Shown: positions 13,192 through 26,553 of the stretch, piece after piece
Layout: each line of letters begins with the position of its first letter
Position numbering within the stretch: position 1 is the stretch's first letter
NCBI GenBank assembly: GCA_000181795.3
Contig: CM012954.1
Span: forward strand, 3,991,175 to 4,055,174
Direction: 5' to 3'
Source: Trichinella spiralis
Taxonomy: Eukaryota > Nematoda > Enoplea > Trichinellida > Trichinellidae
DNA: 64,000 bases
Notes under the pieces: model-generated
What the model was told of the DNA's origin: nothing
Database searches by the model: none
The model's input: the letters and a program-made list of their open reading frames with translations, nothing else
Program-made: the position numbers and the translations under genes

Positions 13192-16100
13192 TCAAATCTG
13201 GAAAGAAGATAAAAATATTTGAAATTGATCGAGTGTTGTTTTTAAAGTGTGGTGAAATTCAGCAATGTTGGTTTTGTCCGAAGTATTCAAAGTAGAAATG
13301 AAAAACTTTATACTGCCGTCGCTCAGTTTGTATGCACATCCATAACCATCATCTACCACTGGTCCATAGCCGACAGCGGCATTATCAGGTAACCAGGGAA
13401 TCTGATGAAATAATGATGAATTATAAATATTTTTGTTGTTTCAAAATATGTACAATTATTACTTGGCTTGTCGACAGTCGAAATGTAAAAAGTTCTCGAA
13501 ACATTGCATCGGAAAAGATTTTCGGCATGATGTCACACATTTGCAAAGAAATATCTTTCAAAGCCCACAAGTGATTATCAATACCATAGCCGGTAACAGC
13601 CTGAAAGAATTGTATTTTGCCAAAATTAATTAAATATGTTCGGACGTGTGAAGAAAAAAAATTTTTTTTAATACAAACTTCGTGCATTATTTGCAGATGT
13701 TTGTTCAGTGCTAATTTGAAAGCTTCAATTTTCACATTCTGAACAGATCGCGCGGTGTAATTTAAAAAAAAACATATATTAAATTTCCGAGCAATTCGTC
13801 TTGTAAAAATAAATCCAGATTTTACCATTGACGCATTTTCATTTTCCATCTGCTTAACCCAGTTCAAAGTTTCTGGTGTAGCGGATCGTAAATTTTCCAC
13901 TCTTCCTTGTTTGAATCGCCGAAGAGAAGCAGTCTCATAAGTGGACGTCAATTTTCCGTGGCATCTTAAAATGTTTAAAGCCAAAATATAAACAACAATT
14001 TTTTAATAACTAAAGTAAATACTTGAAAAATGTCCACTGCAATGCCATTTGTACAATTGCATCTGGGCTAGCATTGACTGATTTGATGAACTGCTTGCCG
14101 TATCCGGTGTAATGGAGTATTTCAATGTTCAGTGATTTTGAAATTCTAAATTATCATTAAAAAAACAGTTAAATTTCAAATACAATAAAATAGACTGATT
14201 TCACTCAGCTTCATCGCTTCTTTTTTGCAATCAGTTAAAAGTTCTCTCATTTGTTCATTTAAATTCCAACACAATGGTCGGGGTTTATGATAGCATGCAA
14301 ATTTTGTCGCATCATCATCGTTGGACTTCTTGGATTTGCTAAAATTGTTTGCGCTGATTCAGAGCGTATGCAAACGTGACTCGCTTACGTATAGTTCAAT
14401 GCGTGATCGACCATTTTGAACATTGGCATACCTTCTGCAACAGAATGTTCATAGTTTACACCACAAAAACCGTCTTCAGTGAAAATGAACTGAAACACAA
14501 AATTAAATACACCTACTTGATGATGATTGCTGCAAAAAAATTTTCATCATAACTACAACATTGTCATACTTGAAATGTTTTATCAAACCAACGATTGTTG
14601 ACTGTTGAAATCATGTAAGAAAGCGACGATGATGCCGGATGATCTTTGGACATCATCTTGTCGCTTTGCAATGATTCATCAAGACACACTACAAAAGCGC
14701 TTCTTTTAATATCTTCCAACGATTTTCTATTAATTGGATCTGAATAAAAATTCAATCTGTATTCAATTTTGTTTTAATGAAAAATTAAAATGACCATTAA
14801 AAATTGACCTTTTTCCAAAATTTTATAAGCCAAAGATGCTTTATCTCGATTCACGGCTGTGATGAAGCCAACTGGCCAGTGGTTGGAAGTTATACTTTTA
14901 TCAGCCATAAATTTGATCGTGGCTAATTGTTTGGCCAAATTATCTTGATCAATTATTTTTCCATCTTTCATTACTGTCATAATATAAATCTTGAATGAAT
15001 AATATTTCGTTAAATTAAATTTCAATTTGACAAAATTTATAAAATAGAAGTTTTTTTTTGATTTTTTTAATACCTGGCTGTTGCACATTACTGTTATGTG
15101 TTCGGTGTTTGTATCAACTCGCTCAAGAGTATCTACGCCAAGTCTTGGATGCCTGTATGAGGAAAATAAATACCAAAATTGTTCCATACACATAAGTGAA
15201 CCACCGAACAAGCCTGTCGAATAATCTGATGGCAGTTCTCTTCTAAACATTATGATCAATATTAAAATTTTGAAAAAGAAATTTCGTACACATATTAGAT
15301 AAATATAAAAATAAATGCTGAAGCAAGATGGATTAAAGTACAATTTTTCTATTGATTTTTGCTGTTAACAAGCGATGCGTTGAAGCGAAAGGAAAAATTC
15401 GATTAATATTAGATTTTGTCAAGAAAGAGAAAGAAATTAGGTTCACAGTTTCATGTATAATGATATCTGCTAGCATTAATGGAAATAATCAAATCTCAAC
15501 ACAAGCGTGAAACTGAAATTAAGCAGCTGGCATGATAGAGAGACAAACAAACTTTACTTTGCAAGACGAATGTATCAGTTTACTGTTGTTTATATGATAA
15601 TTAATGCAAAAAAATTTTTTCAACGCGGTTAAATAAATAAATAAATATATATATATGTATAATAAAAATTTAATCAACTGAACCCAGCCCAAATAAAGGT
15701 CAAAATAAGATTTCCATATGAAAACATTCAAATGTTACCGATCAACGACAGCTTTGAAATCGAATAAACCTTGTATGAAAAGTGCAATGTATCTATAAAA
15801 TTGAAATTGTCACAATTAAAAAAAAAGATAAATAATTGAGATGACTAAATTTGCATACTTGAACATGACATCTTTGTCGTCGCTGTGGAAATTTGGATAG
15901 TCAAATGCGTAGCCTGGATTGGAATACAACGGCAACGGTGCTCTGTTTTCAAGGTACATTGCTTTCAACCAGAAGTGATTGATCTGAATAAAATGAAAAA
16001 AAATATAACTGAAATAATTTTTTTTATTGTCGCATTGGTTAAAATTAGAAATAGAAATTGGTTTCAAAATTTCAAACCCAGTTGGACGATTGGTCAGCAA

Positions 16101-16266
16101 TCTCTTCAAGCCGCTTTTGCAATTGTGGCCCTTCCGTACGGTAGAAGTGTTCCACAAATCGTTCAGTTTGAAACAGTTGACTTCTGCTGTCCGCGACAAC
16201 GCCCGCATATTTCACATATTTCTCAAGAGTGGCTTTCAGTTCAGGAACCGGAGGCTTCGGTAGAAC
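13192..16266 (-). CDS. cha-1: Choline O-acetyltransferase (13 exons; start exon not included)
   Basis: Makes acetylcholine from choline and acetyl-CoA in cholinergic neurons. Thirteen exons join in phase for 595 residues plus stop: 16266-16078, 15983-15859, 15792-15739, 15242-15074, 14989-14809, 14739-14570, 14489-14389, 14338-14210, 14145-14023, 13964-13826, 13738-13679, 13600-13463, 13401-13192. The product belongs to the choline/carnitine acyltransferase family. Visible landmarks are LPKPPVPEL at the N-terminal side, CMEQFWYLFSSYRHP, the catalytic histidine in NYEHSVAEG, TYETASLRRFKQGRVENLRS, GYGIDNHLWAL, and the CoA/choline-pocket FRLSTSQ followed by VGYGPVVDDGYG near the end. One intron (14,209 to 14,146) only works with a GC donor. 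The gene lies directly downstream of the acetylcholine vesicle transporter on the same strand, the conserved cholinergic locus order. The initiator exon is separate (see 17,364-17,410). Confidence 0.95.
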
Positions 16267-18348
16267 CTGGCATCATCGCAGGGTAAAAATTTACATATAT
16301 CCACGATTGATCAGTGTGAACAACCCAAATTGAGCAAATTTTTTATTTAAATTTATTTCATCATTTTGGGCACTTTCACAATCGCGCTCTACTCCTACCT
16401 CGCAAATGTTGCACACTCGTTGCTGGCATTCGGTTCGATTAAAGCTCTTCTGAGAGTAAAGCAAAAAATTTCCATACAAGTGCGCGTCTTTTCCTACTTT
16501 GAAAAGGCGTTTTGGTATTGTCATGTTGCACAATTGGAACAGTGTTTAAAATTGCAATAAAAAAGCTCAAGCTATTCAACATGCAACCGTGCCTGCTTGC
16601 TTGGTGATTTCACATCATTATTGTTTGTATATGATCCATTTGAAAACTTTCCAAATGGAATTGCTCTGAATTGGTGGAATAATGCAATTGATTGTTTATG
16701 CTTGCATAATTGTATCATTTGGGAAAAACTTATTGCACGCTGCTCATTAAGAAAGTTCAATTAACATGTCCATGCTGGGATCATGAATAAATGATTACTT
16801 TTTCAAAATTATCTTTTCAATTATTACACATACATAAACATGTATAAGTGGATGCGTGTAATTGAAATAAATTTTAAAAAAAGAGAAACTAAAAGAAATA
16901 TTCTCCCTTAAACATTCTATTCACAATATTAATAATAATATTGTAAATTGAAATTTCATTGAAAAACAATTGGTAAAATTTGGATAATTCATCTGACTGA
17001 CGCTTCAAGTAATGCGAAATATATGATGATGAACAGTATTGATTTGATTTTGTTTAAAAAAAGAAAAATGAATCTTTCATCAGATAAATTAACAGATAAA
17101 TAATTTAAAATATTATTTAATATATTTTCAATTTCGCAAAACTTTACGCCAAATAATCAAAATCAATATGTTCAGCAGAATTTTTGCAAAATTTACTTAG
17201 TCGTCCGCAATTTTCTCCACCGATGAGTGCATAATATTATTCTTGATCATACACAAGTTCAGGTAAAAAGAAATAAATTTTTCTTTTTTCAAAAAAAACA
17301 ATAAATAAAACAGAATGAAATTAACTCATCATATGCAAATTTGAGTGAATAAAAAAATCTTACTTTTTCGACGAACTGTGTGCGCTTTTCTCATCTTCGA
17401 CAAGTGTCATGTGACAACAGGCAAACGCAGTGTAGGCTTGTAGTGTAGTAGCATTTGACAAGAGAAAGAGAGAAAAAGACGTCCAACGTCAGTATTGGGA
17501 AAACTGCTAGAAATTTTTCCTCTCCAAATTACGCACCTTGTTGACCTTGTTTTGTATGCAAATTTTTACTGATTCGTAACAGTTACTAGATAAAGTGTGT
17601 TGCGTGTTTGAATTAAATACGATAAATTTTTTCCCCTTTTCAAAAAAGCACAAGTGGAAGAATTGAAAATTAAATTGAAAATTGCATATTCAAATCAAAA
17701 AAGAAAAAGAAATAGCTCTTGTAAATGAATACGGTAATTTTAGAGTACTGTTATTTTTTCTCTTTAGTGTCGGTTGCAGAACTGAAAACCGGTTTTAAGG
17801 TAAAAGTGAAAATTTGTCCGCAATTTTCCCCTTTCCATTTGTACTGTCGAATGGGACTTTTTCCAATTAGTACGGCGTGTTTTATGCAAATTACAAATGT
17901 ACAGTGCACTCGAACGCAGGTCCAAATGTTGACTTAATTATTTGAATTAAGATCTCAATTCTTGTCACAACAAAACAGAAACAAAATATATCCATATGAA
18001 TACAAAAATATTCGGTAAAATAAAAAATTTCCATATACATACATTGTTCTCTTTTGTAGATAACGTGTTAAAATTATTCTTATTTTCCATAACTGAAATT
18101 CATAATTTATCAATAAAAATATTCATCACTTATTGTAACTGGCAATTCTCTGTCCAATTTGAAACAAAAATTCGAATAAATTTGTTCAATTCTTAATTTT
18201 TCCATTCAACTATAACAAACATGAAGAACATTGATATCGAGAATACGCACACCTATTGCAAATCGAAATAATAATACTAGTATAATAATAATAATTAGAC
18301 AATAATTAGCATATATTTGGCAGTAGAAACGAAAAAATGAAGGTTCAT
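16267..18348. other. Spacer between VAChT and ChAT exons
   Basis: AT-rich DNA, apart from the candidate ChAT start exon at 17,364-17,410. In the known cholinergic locus this region is intronic for ChAT and 3' flank for VAChT, which fits. No other coding sequence is convincing; short frames on both strands near 16,300-16,560 show no family resemblance. Confidence 0.5.
17364..17410 (-). CDS. cha-1: Candidate ChAT initiator exon
   Basis: A minus-strand ATG opens a 15-codon exon reading MTLVEDEKSAHSSSK plus two bases, ending at a strong donor (AAAAA/GTAAGA). Its acidic, serine-rich character and the next residues expected (LPKPPVPEL) fit the start of known ChATs, which have a short Ser/Glu-rich lead before LPKLPVPPL. 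The phase is off by one relative to the next exon: a canonical GT-AG join misreads the frame, while one more A in the five-A run, or a one-base shift of the junction, restores it. It may therefore be a homopolymer error, an atypical splice, or a wrong exon. Confidence 0.4.
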
Positions 18349-20567
18349 CTAAAATCCGTGTTCAGCTTGATAGGTGGAGAATGAATTTTGACCCGCGGAC
18401 AGTCTGTGGTGCGCAGGCGGCGGCGGCGGCGGAGGAGGAGGAGGAGGGCGTGGTCGAACATTGCTGCGTGCAATTGGTACCGAAGGATTTGGTGCAACAG
18501 ATTTGGTGGCAATTTTTTCGAAAGGATCAAATTGATTTTGATAACTTCTCTCCGAACTAGCTACCTGGTCGTAAGCGTATTGATGACCAGGTTGTTTGGG
18601 ATCGAAGTGCTGATTTTCCAAACTACTATAAAATTCCGACTCATTGAAACTCACATCCCGTTTGTAATCGCCGTCGAAGTCATTTTCAAACGGTTTGTAC
18701 GAATAAACCGACCGTATGAACGACAACGCCGGAGCATACAGAACATTACTCAAGCAGATGATCAAGTTCAAACTGAAAAAACCCAAATTCGCCACAACCG
18801 TCCCCGCAACAACAGGACCAATTGCGTATGCTATTGAATAGCTGATGTCGGCGATCGCGTACACACTACCGTATACAGAGGCGTGGCGCGTGTCGACAAG
18901 ATATCCTAAAAGTGGTAACAGTGCAGTGTCGACTAGAGAAATGCCAAAACACAAAATTGACAATGGAATAATCAGGCCGGTGTAAGTTGTAGCAAAGGGG
19001 ACAATGAAGCAGCTTATTCCTTCCAGGCCGAGTCCAACGGCTGCCAAGAGCCACGAAATTTGCGAGTAACGTTTCAACAGCTTCACGGCCACGTAAACAC
19101 CAAGCACGTGGGGCAAAAATGGAGGAAGCCAGACCAGACCAATTTGCCACTCGGTCACTGTGGGCATGGTGTCGGTCATCCATTTGGAAATTGTCGGTTC
19201 TAGAAATGCCAACGAGACGTTGGCCGTGACCAAAGCTCCGGCGCATACAGCTATGTAAGGGTCGAGCAGTAGTCGAAATACTGTTGGTCCTTTGATTCGC
19301 TCTCCAGTTTCTGCTCTTTGCGTTTTCGGATGAATCACCATAAATACCATGAAGCCGTCGAGCAAGCAGACAAAGGAGAGCAGCAGAAATGGTACAGGTT
19401 TGCCACAAAATTCGTACAACACCCCACCGAATGGAGGTGCGACGAGAGATCCGAACGAAATGAACGCCAACGCTATACCAAGAGCTTTGCTTCGTTCGGC
19501 TTCTTCAGTGAATCGATTAGCAATCATTGCCAATCCGGATGTGTCGGCAAAAGCAGAACCAAGACCTCAACAATAAAAAAGTCATCATTTACAAGACAAA
19601 AACAGAATAATAATAATAACTAATTTGCTTAATGATAACCTCATTGATCATAATTCATTTTTTTGAAATGCAAACAGTACAATTATCTCTTCTACTGTAG
19701 AGAATATTGTCAAATTGAACGTTTTTTTCGAATGTTTAATTTTCCACCGAATAAATTCAAATTCATCGAAGCAATTTAAATACACTTATGCATTATGCTG
19801 GTGGTAATGTTGATGAAACAATTCTTTTTTCTCACACTATCATCAATATGAATTAAATCATTGAAAGCTTTCAATTGATCTCTCTCTCTCACTTTTCAAA
19901 GCGTTTCGATTTTTTCTTTTTCTTTTTTTGCTTCACTTTAATGCAATCAACATTCACCTACTGCATTATTATTTAAAAAAATTTGCATAATACTGAAACT
20001 GAAAAAATAAAACCAACATTTGTATTATTATTATTATTATTATTAGAATAGTTTATCGTGTATTTTTTTACCTTGAAGACTTCTGGCGAAAAAAAGAATG
20101 CCGTAGGATTGGCCAAGAGCGAAAATAGCCGTAGAGCTGAACATGATCACAAGACCAATAATCATGGGAATTTCATAGCCGATGCGGTCAATCAAAGCGC
20201 CGCTGAACGGATTGACCAGCAGTTGTATGATAGCTTTGCTGGCGAACAAATAACCGAGAGATGTATCTTCGGATTCGTATTCTTTAATTTTGTGCAATTT
20301 GCTGACAAAATATTCCGTACCATTTTCACTTCCTACTGTATCATTGGTGAGCTGGTATGAATATTTCACCTTGTACGCTCCAATTCTGCGCAAATAATCC
20401 GGTATTATTGGTACAATGACCATGTAGAGCATGTTGTCCAACAGCAAAGCTGTTGAAACGATAATCAACACGAGACGTCTTTGCCATTTTTCTTCTTTTA
20501 TACGACCACGAACTTCTTGGCGAATCTCGTCAAAATCTCGGTTCAATATTGGTACAACAAAGCCCAT
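18349..20567 (-). CDS. unc-17: Vesicular acetylcholine transporter (VAChT / UNC-17)
   Basis: Loads acetylcholine into synaptic vesicles by exchanging it for protons (SLC18, major facilitator superfamily, 12 helices). Two exons, 20567-20072 and 19565-18349, give 570 residues. The protein begins [11 protein letters not shown], almost as in nematode UNC-17. It continues with [19 protein letters not shown] (helix 1), a glycosylatable luminal loop ([10 protein letters not shown]), [70 protein letters not shown] (helix 7) and [20 protein letters not shown]. The start was set at the MGF methionine because it matches the family; an upstream in-frame extension is low complexity. The cytoplasmic tail holds an uninterrupted proline run of about eleven residues, which is unusual. 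It lies immediately upstream of choline acetyltransferase on the same strand and probably shares its promoter, as in other animals. Confidence 0.97.
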
Positions 20568-21432
20568 TATTTGCAATTCAGTGCTAAAGTTGAGAAAAAG
20601 CAAAAAATAATAATAATAACAAGAAGAAGAAGAAGAAAAAAAATTAATACAATTAGCATATTTAATAGAATAAATAATATTTTTTTCAAATATCACTCGT
20701 CATTGGAGAAGGTTGACAAGACAGACAGAGGGGGAGAGAGAGAGAGAGAAAAGTGAATTTGAGAAAGTCGAATATTTTAAAGCATGGAAATTAGTTATTC
20801 ATTGACCAGCAAGAAAGCTCCCCCAATCATGTGACAGAAAACGTGACAATGCTATCACGCATCACGTGACCGTTTCGCTTTGTGCTAAAGAAGAAGAAGA
20901 AGCGGCTAACAACGACTAACTGGATATGCAAGCGCTTTCTCTTATTTGTTGGATTTTTTAAAAATCTTCCTTCATTTTTCATTTTCCCATGAGAATTTTT
21001 GAATCGAAACTGCAGCCGATGTCATTTTCTCAAAATCTCCAAGCGACTTGTCACTTGATAACTGCCACTACTACTGCTGCTATTGGTCATTTGGAATAAC
21101 TTTCAATTAAATCACTGCAAGCTAACTATTGAGAACTATTTTCCCTACTGCACAATAAGCTGAAAAGCAAAGCAAAGGAAAAAATCAACTGAAACACAAA
21201 ATACAAACAAACTGAATAGTCATCATCATCATCATCATCAAAAGCACTGACGATTAAATTATGATTTCTACAACTTATTGTTGCTTGCACTGGATGGATG
21301 TTGTTGGAAATTATGAAGAAGCAAATGCCACAATTTCTGCCACCGCTTTTCCATTGTGCTGTGTCAAAGGATCAATGAATGATGATGATGCGCGCCTTAT
21401 TAGAGAAACTCCGTCTGCAAGTCAAAATTGAA

Positions 21433-21453
21433 AACACACACACACACACACAC
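21433..21453. repeat. (CA)n microsatellite
   Basis: About ten uninterrupted CA dinucleotides in the cholinergic upstream region. Confidence 0.85.
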
Positions 21454-24248
21454 GGTGCTGACGTCAGATTGGCCAGTTTTGCTTTCATTGTGCTGCTTTA
21501 ACAAGCTATTTTAATTGTCCTTTTGCAGATGAAAATCATTGCTCAAATTAAAACGTCCGTCACTGTATAATTAACATTCACCGTTTGATTTATTCAAAAA
21601 AACCTTTTCCTCATTATCACTTTGAAAATTTGAAATAATATAATAAAATAATAACTTCATAGCTGTTCGACAAATAGTTGAAAGATTATGAATAATTAAA
21701 AACTTTTCTCCAGTTCAAAAATTAAATACAAATTACAATACGAGAAAAAAACTAAATCATGATTGACAATAACTAATTAATGAATTAATTAATTAATTGC
21801 AAAATTATGATATTTTTTTTGAAATGCTTCAATTGGAAATAAACACAAAATCACACTCAACAGTCTACTTTTATTTCAAAATAAAAAATTTTTTTTAATT
21901 TAAATTATTAATTAAAATTATTTATTAAATGGATGCTTAATAATAATTTTGAAAATGCTAATTTTTCACATTGGAAAAAGTAATATACAACTGATCAGTA
22001 ATTACGGTTTAAATTAATGATATTCAAGTGCTTGAGTACTCTCGACCTGTGTTACGACATGGGCAAAAAAAAGTAAAACAATTATACTCGAACATGCGCC
22101 TGAGAAATAATAATTTATAAAGAAAAAGTACATTTTCAAAACAATAAATACCGGCTACTCTCTGTCGCGTTTTAATTATTAATCATCTTTGAAATTTGAA
22201 ACCTAATATGCACAGCTGAACTAATGAATCCACAAAATTTTAATATTCGCAGAAAGATTTATTTAGTTTTTTCTTTAAATGAAATTTAAGAAAAAATTTA
22301 ATTTCACAACGGTATTGTTATTCAATATCAATTTTTATTATTTCAATCGAATAACAACTACAATTGTTGTTTAGCTTATTCGGAAGAAATTGCAAAAGAT
22401 TTTATTATTGAAATAATTGGTTTAAACATTCAGCTAGAAAACATTAAAATATGTATTATTATTATTTAACATTTAAGATTACAATTAAAATATTTTATAA
22501 AATAAAACTCAAAATAATTTACTCGATAGTAGGATGTCTTCAGTTTCACAGCTGCGCAACGGTGGGTAGTCTATGAGCTTCTTCTGTAGGTTCCAGAAAC
22601 GACATGGTTCTTTGTTCTTGCAAGTTTGCACTTTTTTTGTCGAATAATAAAATGGCCAATTTCGATCGATCAATTTCGACGAAAAAAATATGCAAATATT
22701 TTCTTATTATCGGATAATCAATTTTGTGCTGTCTTCTGTCGTACAACGAACACGTCACTGAATAAAAAGCATATATTCCAGACCAGGTCTGTTTTAAATA
22801 ATTTTTTCTTTTTTATTTTCTCTTGACATATCAATTTTCACTGACGAAATGGCAAGAAGAAAGGAAAGAAAAAAAGAAAACAGACCTGCAGACGTTGGAG
22901 TGAATTGTGAAGAAACCTTTTCAGGGTTTCCTGTGTGTGAAAAAGTTTCCTCCCGAATAGCGTGATCAAGTGTACATTTGGAAGAACAGGAGCAAAAATT
23001 CAAAAACCACAACAACCTGCCGTGCAGTTTTGAAAATCAATTTTATTGCTTTTCAAAGCATATAATTTTTGCAAATTTCAGCCAATTTCTTATTTCGCTT
23101 CGCTGACAAAATGGCCAATAAAAGCTTCGCCGAAATCGATCGAGAAATTTGAATAAAAAACAAATAATATTACAAATATATACATAGATGTGTACACGCA
23201 AGTCGGACTGCGTTAATTTCAATGGGAAAAAAAATTCGCAAATTTGAAAATGTAATAATAATAACTACCACCCAATAAAAACAATCCAATTGAATATTGT
23301 GGAACATTTCAAATACACTTCCAATTAACCTACTTTTTTCAAAAAATTTGAAAAGTTTTTGTGATTCTTTTATACTGTAATTATTCTGATTTATAAGTTA
23401 AATTTCCAGAGTTGTTTTTTTACGTTTCAAAAAACAGGCGCATATTGAAAATTTGAATAATTATATTTTGAGACGTCATACGAATAAATAGATGAAGTAT
23501 GATAAATTGAAATGAATATTTTTTTTGAAAAAGAGTAGTTTTTGTTTCACATAAATTTTTTATTTCACGACTGAGTATCAATTTACATTTAGCTGAAGTT
23601 GGATTTCCTCATCTTCCCCATCTTGAAATTACGCATCAGTTTTAAATGAAAGCAGAAATATTTCCGTTTAAGAGTGAACATGCAAATTATTCTTCGGAAA
23701 ATATTTCAGTTTAATTGCAAAACTTTTAATAAAATACAAATCACAACAACATCGTACAGAGAATTGCCAGTAAAAGAAAAAAAAACAAAAAAAAATACCT
23801 TCGTTTTGAGATTAGCAATGGATTTATTAGATTTATTTTTAAAAAAATAAAATAAAGATGATGCTGATGTGATTTCAATTTTCAAACCAAGGCGGAAGAA
23901 TACGGAATACGGCGGCACCGTTGAATGGAGAAAGACTTTTCAGATGATGATCAGAAAGCGTTGCGTCATTTTAGCTTGAACAACATGTCAGCTTAATGAG
24001 ACTACAAATGGCCGGCAATTTATGCATTGAATCAATAGGCAGTTTTCAAATTTTCCAAACGAATACGGTAACGAACAAGGCGCCATAATGTTGATTGTGT
24101 GGGAATAGGCGGCATCTGTGTGTGTCGGTGTATGCATCTTCTTCAGCGGTGGGCAAAGTTGAAGCAAATATCGAATAACCAACAACAGCAGCTCATTACG
24201 GATGGCATTTTCACTCGAGGAATGTGTTGGACCATAACAAGTTAGCTG

Positions 24249-24297
<49 letters not shown>
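24249..24297. repeat. (TA)n-(TG)n compound microsatellite
   Basis: About eleven TA repeats pass directly into about thirteen TG repeats. Confidence 0.9.
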
Positions 24298-26553
24298 AGG
24301 AGGATGAAGCTTTGGGCAAGCTGAGCAATGGAAGTTGGAATAGCAAGATGCAAAAGTTGATTATTAGCCGAGAAACGAAGAAGAAAATTTACGTAGCTCA
24401 ATCTTTGACAAAATTCCCTTTTTGGCCGGCTCTTCTGGTCTCAGAGGAGTGTCGTCTTCATGCACGCTAGTCAAATTTCCATTTCGAGCTCAAAATAATA
24501 TTTCACTTTGGACAAATTTATGCCAACTTGTCCGCGTCAATATTTCAATGTATAGCAGTTAAATTATGAATAAGTTCCAATGAGATGTGCTTGAAAATTG
24601 ACTTTTCCATCATCCACAAATCATAAACAGACCAAATTGGTTCACAAATTTAAATATCCACCCGTCCTGTTTCTTCTTCTTTTTGCAATAATATTGTCGT
24701 CAAATTTGAAAATTCAACGTGAGCTAATTGTAAAATTGGACATTTATTGAAAAAAAGCAAATCAAAGCAATCTGAAAATGGTGTCGTGTGAAAATTTCCA
24801 TCTGAACAAATAATATTCCATTTATGAACAATTAATTTTCCATATTCCAAATGATTAATGCGTCCAACATTGGAAACCAACAATACAAAAAATCCATTAT
24901 CATTGTCAATGATTAGTGGAGAAAAAACCGGTTATGATTGCTATTCAGTTGATTTGAAATTTCATCTGGCGTTTCGTGTATTACTTTGGAAAATTGTATA
25001 GACGAAAATCTATAATTTGGAATATTGCAAATGGCGTGCCGATTTAATTTTTCAACTTCAACACTGTAATCTCCGTTTATGAAAATTATTCAATTCAAAA
25101 ACAACAACAACAATTATTGCTTACAATATCTGAAATTTGTATTTCACAATAAAGCAAAAAAAAATCCCCTGCAATTTAATAATATTATTGACTGCAATAA
25201 AATTAAATTGAATTTAGTTGATTTTATTCACTTTCTTTTTTTCAATTCAATTTCAACAGTAAGAACAATAATTTGCATCAACATAAAAAAATTAAAAAGA
25301 AAAAAAAACAATTTCCACTCATCTACAATACAACATTCATGTAGTGAAATATTTTTCTTTGCTTTTTTGTTGTTATAATTAAAGTTTGAAAAATTAAAAC
25401 TGCTGCTTCTCCACGTTCAAATAGCTGCTATAACTTTATGCGCATATTACAAATGAACTAATAAATCCATTTCAATAGTTTTAATTTTTTCAATATTTAT
25501 TTTTCATCATCAACAATAACAACTGTAACAAAATTATTTGTAAACTTTTTTTATTCATACTATTCAGTTTTCTGAATTTTCAATCAAAATTATTCTTCAT
25601 TTTGATTGTTGTAAAATTTTCAATTTATCAAAAGATTCTCTTCACTTTTTTTCGTAAGTAAAAAAAATTAAACAACAAATTAAAATTTTAAATAAACAGG
25701 AAATTAGAAGACACTATTGGTGACCCAACTGTCGCCTGAGCATTATTCTGATCTGACGGTTAGCTTTGGCCAGTGACACTGTGAAGAGAGTTGATTTTGC
25801 TGAATAACTTGCATTACACACCCATAAAAAACTTATTATCAACTAATCAGCTTCATCTTGAATACTTTCATTATTATGGAAATCACCGATGGCAGCTGCT
25901 TGTCAACCTGATGCGCCTTGCTGCTTTGTCGTTGCTTATGTCATTATGACTAAATGGATGCAAAATGGAAATTTTTTATTCATTACTCATTTACTCGTTC
26001 AATGTTACATCAGATTATGGAACTACGCTGTAAATTAAAATTACGGCTACTGTTAAATTTTGAAATCTATTCCTTAGGATACTTTTAATTCGACGAGGAA
26101 ATTAGTACAATATGAACTAGCATGAAGCACGCCAGTTGTACATTTTTATTCTTTCTTGTCGTTCTTATTTTCTACAATTTGAAAACTTACTCTTATTCAG
26201 CTTTGTTGAACACCCAAGTGAAAGGAATAAAATAACTGCAAACGAGAAATTACGTTAGCTGCATAGTTGTTTATTTTAGCTAGTTGCTCAGATTAAAATT
26301 GGTTAAAGAGAACTCCCACCAATAATAATAGAAAACAATGAATTTAAGAAATTAAAATATTTCACAAATTAATGCACAATAATTTCGTCATATATTTTGT
26401 TATTCATTGTTACATGAATGTTTTTTTCTGATTACTGTAAATTGTTGAATTGTATTACTGTAAGTAAAAAAAGTATTTTTTGAATCATTTTCATTATTAC
26501 TTTTTACAACATTCAACAAAATATGAAGTTATAAATTTTCAGATTCAAGTAAA

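Larger units (their letters stand above)
20568..26553. other. Upstream region of the cholinergic locus and spacer to AIMP2
   Basis: About 6 kb without a recognisable gene. The first part probably contains the shared 5' untranslated exon and promoter of VAChT and ChAT, which I cannot place. GAGA and GAAGAA runs lie at 20,733-20,751 and 20,888-20,901. Short frames at 22,546-23,015 have no family resemblance. The rest is AT-rich with microsatellites. Confidence 0.45.

Noticed and set aside
14739-14809. Apparent non-canonical intron in ChAT with junction at 14,756
   Set aside because: Using the next AG (exon start 14,739) gives a canonical GT-AG intron and a better match to ChAT (KDPINRKSL).
16291-16533. 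Cys-containing minus frame of 80 codons upstream of ChAT exon
   Set aside because: No family resemblance, no donor in the needed phase; probably chance within the intron.
18388-19623. Plus-strand and alternative minus frames across the VAChT second exon
   Set aside because: Shadows of the real transporter frame; no domain resemblance.
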